A stretch of 6,757 nucleotides of DNA from Chitinophagaceae bacterium (GTDB taxonomy: Bacteria; Bacteroidota; Bacteroidia; Chitinophagales; Chitinophagaceae): positions 1 through 6,757 of the forward strand of contig CANHMN010000096.1 in NCBI GenBank assembly GCA_947461645.1. The letters are read 5' to 3'. Numbering within the stretch: the first letter of the stretch is position 1; each line of letters opens with the position of its first letter. Made by a program: the position numbers and the translations under genes. Below, in pieces: positions 6,003 to 6,757 of the stretch. Under the pieces are notes generated by a model that saw nothing but the letters and a program-made list of their open reading frames with translations, made no database searches and was not told the origin of the DNA.

Positions 6003-6010
6003 TAACTTCG
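6003..6010 (+). promoter_or_regulatory. Candidate -7 promoter box of aroQ
   Basis: TAACTTCG matches the Bacteroidota -7 consensus TAnnTTTG with one mismatch, the same C-for-T change as in the infA box TATCTTCG. It lies 23 bp upstream of the aroQ ATG and just after the operon terminator, where a new promoter is expected. The nearest TTTG (5975-5978) is 24 bp upstream, slightly too far for a good -33 element. Confidence 0.4.
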
Positions 6011-6033
6011 GTTTTTATTTGAAATTATAACTT

Positions 6034-6450
6034 ATGAAAATAGCCATCATCAACGGTCCGAACCTTAATTTGATTGGTACCAGAGAGACCGACATCTACG
6101 GTTTGCAAAGTTTTGATGATTATTTGACTTACTTGAGGACTAAATACGAAGGGGTTGAATTTAGTTTTTTTCAGAGCAATATTGAGGGCGAAATCATCAA
6201 TGAACTTCAACGTGCCGGATTTGAAAGTCATGGTATAATCTTAAATCCAGGAGGGTATACTCACACGTCTGTAGCTATAGGCGATGCGGTGGCTTCCATT
6301 CCTACAAAAGTTATAGAAGTTCATATTTCCAACATCATGGGAAGGGAAGAATTCAGAAAATTATCCCATGTTTCTGCGGCAGCGAAAGGAACGATTTCCG
6401 GATTAGGACTAAGGGGTTACGAATTGGCTTTGCAGTATTTCATTGAGTAA
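6034..6450 (+). CDS. aroQ: 3-dehydroquinate dehydratase, type II
   Basis: 138 residues, within the usual 140-150 range. It converts 3-dehydroquinate to 3-dehydroshikimate, the third step of the shikimate pathway to aromatic amino acids, in the cytoplasm as a dodecamer. All family motifs are present: GPNLNLIGTRETDIYG (8-23) with the active-site R17 and catalytic Y22, NPGGYTHTSVAIGDA (71-85) with N71 and H77, EVHISN (95-100) with H97, FRKLSHVS (107-114) with R108, and KGTISGLGLRGYELAL (118-133). The second Gly of NPGG replaces the more common Ala. The gene stands alone, with its own candidate promoter after the ribosomal operon terminator. The start is preceded by AAATTATAACTT, with no Shine-Dalgarno sequence. 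Confidence 0.96.
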   Translation: MKIAIINGPNLNLIGTRETDIYGLQSFDDYLTYLRTKYEGVEFSFFQSNIEGEIINELQRAGFESHGIILNPGGYTHTSVAIGDAVASIPTKVIEVHISNIMGREEFRKLSHVSAAAKGTISGLGLRGYELALQYFIE

Positions 6451-6473
6451 AAGGGGAGGTTGATTTACCCCTT
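6451..6473. terminator. Weak hairpin between convergent genes
   Basis: AAGGGG (6451-6456) pairs with CCCCTT (6468-6473) around an 11-nt loop, right after the aroQ stop. There is no T-run on the plus strand. Read on the minus strand, the stem is followed by TTTTAC, so it suits the convergent partial gene slightly better. The stem is short, so this is a tentative shared terminator. Confidence 0.35.
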
Positions 6474-6478
6474 AAACG

Positions 6479-6757
6479 TTATAATTTCCATTTTCTGATG
6501 ATGGTACTTACCGCTTTTTTCATTTGTTGAAGTTCCGCCTGTTGATCCTTGATAAAGGTATTGTCTTCCAGTTTTCCAATAACATTGTTCATTTCTTGAT
6601 TGTTGTCGTACACCATTTTTCTGAAAGGATTGCTGTAGTCCTTAGCCCTTGAATCGTAAACTCCTGTTGTCATCCATTCTTTGGTTTCCACAGCTTTTTT
6701 CAATAATGATTTAATGGAATCGCTATTCAGTTTAGAGGATGGTATCTTCCACAATTC
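6479..6757 (-). CDS. Unrecognised protein, C-terminal 92 residues (5' end outside the window)
   Basis: The frame is open to the window edge and ends in TAA at 6481-6479; no convincing start is present, so the gene continues beyond 6757. The visible part reads ELWKIPSSKLNSDSIKSLLK near the edge and ends AELQQMKKAVSTIIRKWKL. It is hydrophilic, rich in Lys, Asn and Gln, and looks helical, with a basic amphipathic last helix. No membrane segment, cysteine cluster or catalytic motif is seen. It converges with aroQ, 28 bp apart, and I do not recognise the family. That it is coding is supported by the uninterrupted frame and amino-acid composition. Confidence 0.65.
   Translation of the reverse strand, partial: ELWKIPSSKLNSDSIKSLLKKAVETKEWMTTGVYDSRAKDYSNPFRKMVYDNNQEMNNVIGKLEDNTFIKDQQAELQQMKKAVSTIIRKWKL

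Noticed and set aside
6000..6033. Direct repeat TTATAACTT (6000-6008 and 6025-6033) upstream of aroQ
   Set aside because: Nine AT-rich bases repeated once in an AT-rich leader are readily explained by chance, and the first copy overlaps the candidate -7 box.

Overview
The window comes from a Bacteroidota chromosome, probably of the Sphingobacteriia/Chitinophagia type. This is inferred from a zinc-less L36 whose wording is typical of the phylum, A-rich translation starts with no Shine-Dalgarno sequence, TAnnTTTG-like -7 promoter boxes, an OmpA-family protein with a Bacteroidota-style signal peptide, and moderate-to-low GC. There is no sign of a mobile element, CRISPR array, tRNA or rRNA.

Layout. 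(1) 64-1200 (+): a secreted OmpA-family envelope protein whose N-terminal half looks like a retropepsin-fold aspartic protease that has lost its catalytic Asp-Thr-Gly. A strong intrinsic terminator follows. (2) 1294-2046 (-): an uncharacterised lipoprotein, divergent from the ribosomal genes. (3) 2128-5924 (+): the 'alpha' ribosomal operon infA-rpmJ-rpsM-rpsK-rpsD-rpoA-rplQ, encoding IF-1, L36, S13, S11, S4, RNA polymerase alpha and L17. It ends in a textbook terminator at 5950-5977. rpmJ (38 codons) is easy to miss because of its size. (4) 6034-6450 (+): aroQ, a type II 3-dehydroquinate dehydratase of the shikimate pathway, with its own candidate promoter. (5) 6479-6757 (-): the 3' end of an unrecognised gene, convergent with aroQ and cut by the window edge.

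The operon supplies the small-subunit proteins S13, S11 and S4, two large-subunit proteins, an initiation factor and the polymerase alpha subunit, so it couples ribosome and polymerase supply. In many bacteria it continues directly from the spc operon (secY, map). Here infA is the first gene and has its own promoter next to a divergent lipoprotein gene, so the cluster has been split at this point.

The most interesting content lies between the genes. The operon has unusually long spacers (45, 40, 152, 84, 89 and 123 bp), and several can fold. The 84-bp spacer before rpsD can form an H-type pseudoknot ending 11 nt before the S4 start codon, which makes it a good candidate for an S4 autoregulatory site. 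The 152-bp spacer before rpsK can form a closed multi-helix element. That element displays the only AGGAGG near the operon's gene starts as a bulge far from any start codon, and is followed by an attenuator-like hairpin. The rplQ leader has a further hairpin. These folds were found by eye and have not been tested by covariation.
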